A stretch of DNA of 9,449 nucleotides, taken from positions 1 to 9,449 of the forward strand of contig QNBY01000030.1 in assembly GCA_003644275.1 (NCBI GenBank), in the 5' to 3' direction. The position numbers were made by a program, and so were the translations under genes. Shown here piece by piece: positions 6,003-9,449 of this stretch. The stretch's first letter is position 1. Each line of letters opens with the position of its first letter. The notes under the pieces were generated by a model, which saw only the letters and a program-made list of their open reading frames with translations, made no database searches and had not been told where the DNA came from. The stretch comes from Planctomycetota bacterium (GTDB lineage: Bacteria; Planctomycetota; B143-G9).

Positions 6003-7661
6003 TCACTCCCTCTCTATGTCGAACGGAAGTCCCACCCCGTAGCGCACAGAAAGCGACCGCATCTCCGAAAGCGCCTCCCTGTCCGCCTCCCCCGCGAACC
6101 ACCGCTCCGCGAGCATGTATATGCGCCCCCGCGCCCACTCGCGCGCTATCTCCGTCAAGTTCTCGTCGGGCTCGGGCATCGCGGCGCGTATGACTATGTC
6201 CCGCTCCCCGTCCCGCCCCAGGCCGCGCAGGCGCAGCACGAAGACCGCTCCCTTCCTGCACTTGCCGTAGAGCCTCAGCGGCGCGTCGCGGTACAGATTG
6301 GGAAGCCTGCGGGGATATATCTCGCTCACGTCGGGCGCGAGATACTCCGCTTCGGGCTCCACGAGAACCGGCCGCGACCACCTCCTCACGAACCTCACGA
6401 GCGCTTCTTCCGCCCCTGCGGCGTCCGGGCAGTCGCCGAACGCTCCACGCCCCAGGTGGGCGATCATCTCCAGCATCCACGGGTTGTACGGCCGCCCCGC
6501 GTTCAGGCAGAAGATGCTCTGGTGCGGCTTCAGCACGTTGGAGTACCGCGAGGTGACCGCCTTCACGCTCGTCCGCCCCGCCGTCACAAGCCCGTCCGTG
6601 AGCAGGTACACGTTCAGCGGCCTGCCGGCTTCCCCCGGAAAGCGCGAGAGCATACGCCGGATCGTCCCCGCGAGCCCCGTCAGTATCGCCCGCTTCGGCC
6701 TCTTCAAAAACGCTAGCAGGTAGTCCCTGTCCTCCGGATCCCACCCCCGGTAGTCCCGAAAGGCCGTTTCCTCCCTCATGTGGAACAGCGCCACGTTGTA
6801 CCTGTCCCCCGCGGGCAGCGAGGACACCACCCGCATTATCCCCCGAAACTCCGCCCGCATCTCGTCCGATTTCACCGAGTTGGACACGTCCACCAGAAAG
6901 AGGTTGTCCTTCGGAAACGCCGCGAGGCCGGATTCCTCCCGCACCCGCAGCGTGAGCCTGAAGAACGTCTCCCCGGAGAGCGTGTCGCGGTAGAGCTCCA
7001 GCTTCACGTCCACGTCGTCGTCGAGGGGCAGGGCGGGCCTGCGCCGTTCCAGCGGCGGCAGCGGGGGCAGCGCCGGAGGCGGCGGAGCCGGAACGGCCGC
7101 GCGCGGCGGCTTCGTCTCGGCGAACGGCGGGCGCGGCAGCTCCGCGGCGGGGGAGGGCGCCTCGAAATCGGATGCCTCCAGCTTCGGCTTCAGGACGCGG
7201 TCGGGAAGCCCCGGCGGTTTCTCCTCTCCAGCCACCGGCGCCGCCCGAAGGGGCGAGGACGGCGGCGGAAGCAGGGGGCGCGACGCGGCCCGCTCCACCG
7301 CCCTCAACGCGGCCTCCTCTCCCTCCGGCGAGAGCGGGGCGAGGGGCGGACGCAAGGGCTCCCACGGCCTCTCCATCCCCGCGCCCTCGGGAAGCTCGGA
7401 CTCCCCGGTGTCGGGCTCCGGCGGCGTTCCCGCCCGCTTGGGGGGGACGCGCAGCGGGAAGCGCGTCTCGTCCGCCACGAACTCCTCGTACCTCCGTTCG
7501 TCCGCCTCGGCGAGCTTCTCCAGCTCCGGCAGCCGCTTCGCCGCCTCCCCCGTGAACACGCTTCCCATCAGGCGCAACTGCAGGAACATTACCGCCAGGA
7601 AAAGGTGCACCACGACGGAGAGGAAGACGGGAAACCAGAGCGACCTCTGCACGTCCTGCAT
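6003..7661 (-). CDS. Membrane-anchored VWA-domain protein with TonB-like N-terminus
   Basis: The protein has 552 residues. The start is the ATG at 7661-7659, which shares one base with the upstream stop (TGATG); CTGGAG lies a few bases further upstream as a weak ribosome site. A single TM helix (about 9-29) begins W-F-P-V-F-L-S15-VVV-H19. The S-x3-H pair preceded by FP is the signature by which TonB contacts ExbB/ExbD (S16 and H20 in E. coli TonB). A Pro-rich, charged linker (about 70-212) follows, also TonB-like. The C-terminal half is instead a VWA domain (about 250-425) with an intact MIDAS: D258-x-S260-x-S262, T328 and D356. After it, IYPRRLPNLYRDAPL (448-462) and a Trp-Ala-Arg helix near 509-511, ending RYGVGLPF, resemble the tail of inter-alpha-trypsin-inhibitor heavy-chain-like proteins, although no VIT domain precedes the VWA. 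The VWA should be periplasmic and metal-dependent, binding an unknown partner. It is the last gene of the operon. Confidence 0.9.
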   Translation of the reverse strand: MQDVQRSLWFPVFLSVVVHLFLAVMFLQLRLMGSVFTGEAAKRLPELEKLAEADERRYEEFVADETRFPLRVPPKRAGTPPEPDTGESELPEGAGMERPWEPLRPPLAPLSPEGEEAALRAVERAASRPLLPPPSSPLRAAPVAGEEKPPGLPDRVLKPKLEASDFEAPSPAAELPRPPFAETKPPRAAVPAPPPPALPPLPPLERRRPALPLDDDVDVKLELYRDTLSGETFFRLTLRVREESGLAAFPKDNLFLVDVSNSVKSDEMRAEFRGIMRVVSSLPAGDRYNVALFHMREETAFRDYRGWDPEDRDYLLAFLKRPKRAILTGLAGTIRRMLSRFPGEAGRPLNVYLLTDGLVTAGRTSVKAVTSRYSNVLKPHQSIFCLNAGRPYNPWMLEMIAHLGRGAFGDCPDAAGAEEALVRFVRRWSRPVLVEPEAEYLAPDVSEIYPRRLPNLYRDAPLRLYGKCRKGAVFVLRLRGLGRDGERDIVIRAAMPEPDENLTEIAREWARGRIYMLAERWFAGEADREALSEMRSLSVRYGVGLPFDIERE

Positions 7662-8356
7662 CACGGAAACTCCAGCAGGAACCCGTAAACCGCCATGAAC
7701 AGCAACGCCGCCGCCGTCAGATGGTAGGAACGGCTCCCCGGCCGCCGGTAGGCCGCCGCGAGGCCGAGCAGCGCCGTTCCTGCCGCGAGCGCCAGCAGCG
7801 GCGAGGAAAACGAGTAAGCGCCCGTGCGCGACATCTGCTCCCACAGGGCGAACAGCCCCCCGAAGGCCGCGGTGAAGGCTGCCTCTATGAACATGGTCCG
7901 CCTCAGCTCCTCGTCGAGCCCCGCGGCGTTCTCCGCCGTAACCCCTTCCGCCAGCCCCAGCATCAGCAACAACCACGCGGCGTTGCCCACGGACACGAGT
8001 TCCTCCACCGGATGGTGCAGCGCCCCCGTGTAAGCGAAGTACGCCGACGCCAGCGAGGCGGCGACGGTGAACAGCCAGAACCCGCGCCCGGGCTTCCCCC
8101 GCTTCATGAAATCGATGAAGGCGGAGTACATGCACGCCAGGCTCACCAGCCACAGCGGAAGCCAGGCGGCCGCGATGAACAGGGCGTCCGTGTATCCTTC
8201 TCCCCACGGCGAGGCCGTCAGGTCGAACAGCGAGGCGCCGAGCGCGGCCAGCGGCGCCGCCAGCGCGGGCAGAAGCGGATGCACGCCCCGCCCCGCGAGC
8301 CCGGCCAGCCCGAACAGGAAATATATCCCCGCGGCGGCGAAGGCCAAGGCGCTCAT
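7661..8356 (-). CDS. Eight-helix integral membrane protein of unknown function
   Basis: The protein has 231 residues. The start is the ATG at 8356-8354, in a 4-nt ATGA overlap with the upstream gene; AAGGGGG and GAGGA precede it. The frame is open much further upstream, but that would lie across the neighbouring gene. Hydrophobic segments at about 2-22, 25-46, 55-79, 92-112, 120-138, 154-173, 184-202 and 211-229 suggest eight helices. His26, His114, His115 and His212 lie near helix ends. Its partner upstream is ResB-like, so the expected neighbour would be CcsA/ResC, but the CcsA tryptophan-rich haem-handling (WWD) motif is absent. It therefore could be a divergent CcsA-like protein, or unrelated. 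It overlaps the VWA gene downstream by one base, so the three are very probably co-translated. Confidence 0.8.
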   Translation of the reverse strand: MSALAFAAAGIYFLFGLAGLAGRGVHPLLPALAAPLAALGASLFDLTASPWGEGYTDALFIAAAWLPLWLVSLACMYSAFIDFMKRGKPGRGFWLFTVAASLASAYFAYTGALHHPVEELVSVGNAAWLLLMLGLAEGVTAENAAGLDEELRRTMFIEAAFTAAFGGLFALWEQMSRTGAYSFSSPLLALAAGTALLGLAAAYRRPGSRSYHLTAAALLFMAVYGFLLEFP

Positions 8357-9449
8357 TCCTCGTCCCCCTTTCCCGCGCTTCCCTCCTCCTCGGCGGGGGA
8401 GAGCACCCGAACGTACCGGACCTCCACCTCCCACGCCAGCAGCAAGAAGGAAAGCAGAAGCGCCGCCACCGGCAGGATGCCCATCGTCCTCATCCCAATC
8501 GAGAGCACCACGTAGTTGCCCAGCACGCGGTCGTAGTCCAGCACCGCCACGGTGCAGCCCCTGTAACTGAGGGGCGAATCCGGCGTTATCTCCAACTCCC
8601 CCCCCGGCGAGCCCGGCAGGGCGACCCGCAGCCGCACCTTCTTCACTCCGCCCCCCACCGCAGGCTCGACCGTCAGAAACATCTCCTCGCGCGGCAGCTC
8701 CACGGGCGAGCCCGCCCGCGGGTGGAGCACCACGTCCTTCGTGCTCCCGTCGCTCCTGTGCAGCCGCACCTCCAGGCAGGGCGAACCCTCCGCTTCGGCC
8801 ACGATGGTCTCCGACACCGCGGCTTCCGGCACGGGCTCGGACGCCTCCAACCGCACCCCGCCGAAGTCGAACGGATCGCCCTCCTCGGCCGGAACGCGCG
8901 CCCCGTTCCTGAACACGTCCCGCGCGAGCTTCCCGTCCGGCCGCGAGAAGATACGGACGAAATCGCAGCTTTCCCCCTCCGTCCGCGGATGCAGGTATAT
9001 CATGCGGCAGTTGGGATAGCGCTTGCCCCGCACGCTGAGCGAGCTCTCCCCCAGCAGGAACTTCTCTTCCCCCTTCGGGCCGCGGAGCACCACGGCGGCC
9101 GAGCCCTTCTCCCCGCTGGCGAGGTCCCCGGGCAACGCCTCCGCCACCACCAGCGAGTAGTGGCTGTGGGGCACCGCCAGCTTCGTCCCCTTCACCGCCC
9201 GGAGCACGTACCGCCCGAGCCCGGCTATCCTCGCCTCCACCACGGGAAGCCACGGCAGGTCAGTGCTCTCCAACGCCTCGCAGTCCCGCCGCTCGTCGTA
9301 GTGGCGGTAGTGGACGGGAAGCCCGCAGTGCGGCAGGAACAGCGAGTTCGAACCCATCTGCAGACCGAAGAGTATGCCGCTCCACACCGTCCGGCCTCCC
9401 TCCGCCTCCCGCAGGGCGATGGCGGGAGCGAGGAAATCGCGCGAGCGCG
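8353..9449 (-). CDS. ResB-like periplasmic and membrane protein, 5' end outside window
   Basis: The frame is open from the right edge to TGA at 8355-8353, giving 364 visible residues. Most is soluble and beta-rich. Near the end comes PLSYRG (292-297 of the visible part), then YVVLSIG, one TM helix (about 322-339) and a short acidic cytoplasmic tail. In ResB/CcsB cytochrome c maturation proteins a large periplasmic domain ends in 'N-x-PL-x-Y-x-G...' followed by a last TM helix, and the layout here matches. The call is by eye and moderate; a general periplasmic sensor or scaffold is the alternative. GTG at 9387-9385 has a good Shine-Dalgarno (GGAGGGAGG, + strand 9395-9403, 7 nt away), but a start there would leave no signal or N-terminal TM. 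The 20 codons upstream also have G or C at 17 third positions, so I treat the gene as continuing beyond the edge. It overlaps the next gene by 4 nt. Confidence 0.75.
   Translation of the reverse strand, partial: RSRDFLAPAIALREAEGGRTVWSGILFGLQMGSNSLFLPHCGLPVHYRHYDERRDCEALESTDLPWLPVVEARIAGLGRYVLRAVKGTKLAVPHSHYSLVVAEALPGDLASGEKGSAAVVLRGPKGEEKFLLGESSLSVRGKRYPNCRMIYLHPRTEGESCDFVRIFSRPDGKLARDVFRNGARVPAEEGDPFDFGGVRLEASEPVPEAAVSETIVAEAEGSPCLEVRLHRSDGSTKDVVLHPRAGSPVELPREEMFLTVEPAVGGGVKKVRLRVALPGSPGGELEITPDSPLSYRGCTVAVLDYDRVLGNYVVLSIGMRTMGILPVAALLLSFLLLAWEVEVRYVRVLSPAEEEGSAGKGDEE

Noticed and set aside
7021..7380. Pro/Arg-rich GC-rich tract considered as a repeat array
   Set aside because: No constant repeat unit; it encodes the irregular Pro-rich linker of the VWA protein.
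6778..7688. Open frame on the + strand opposite the VWA gene
   Set aside because: Arg/His/Gln-rich translation without ribosome site or motif; the - strand VWA MIDAS residues show which strand codes.
7662..8207. N-terminal extension of the VWA protein upstream of ATG 7661
   Set aside because: The Arg/Gly/His-rich sequence is a shadow of the overlapping eight-helix gene. The TGATG junction and TM anchor fit the start at 7661.

Overview
The window (about 9.4 kb, high GC) looks like chromosomal DNA of an uncultured Gram-negative bacterium. Evidence for an outer membrane is two tandem beta-barrel proteins ending in a C-terminal Phe, plus several proteins with signal peptides or membrane anchors. 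Coding density is high, and ATA (Ile) and AGG (Arg) are used more than is usual at this GC content. I cannot assign a phylum. No rRNA, tRNA, CRISPR array, insertion sequence, phage gene or replication origin was seen.

Left part (1-1860): the 3' end of one outer-membrane beta-barrel gene, a strong intrinsic terminator, then a complete second porin-like gene (565-1809) whose C-terminal third is clearly paralogous to the first. A second GC-rich hairpin follows it.

Middle part (1865-5999, + strand): a sigma70-like promoter (TTGACC-N16-TATACT) lies directly in front of four closely packed genes. These are a six-helix membrane protein of unknown function with a probable leaderless GTG start, two tandem paralogous secreted proteins carrying degenerate Asp/Asn calcium-type loops, and a small two-helix protein whose TM + coiled coil + C-terminal motif resembles the FtsB/DivIC septum-initiator fold. 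Gaps are 17, 11 and -4 nt, so one operon is likely.

Right part (6003-9449, - strand): a convergent operon with overlapping genes, read from the right edge inwards. It holds a ResB-like periplasmic/membrane protein (5' end outside the window), an eight-helix membrane protein, and an inner-membrane-anchored VWA protein. The VWA protein is the most interesting item. Its N-terminus matches the TonB transmembrane signature (FP...S-x3-H, at almost the same residue numbers as in E. coli TonB), followed by a Pro-rich linker of about 150 residues and an intact-MIDAS VWA domain in place of the TonB C-terminal domain. The C-terminal tail resembles inter-alpha-trypsin-inhibitor (VIT/VWA) proteins, but the VIT domain is absent.

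Nearly every gene encodes an envelope protein (outer membrane, periplasm or inner membrane). The window therefore reads as a cell-envelope region. That the two convergent operons work together is inference only; no gene here has a function established from sequence alone.
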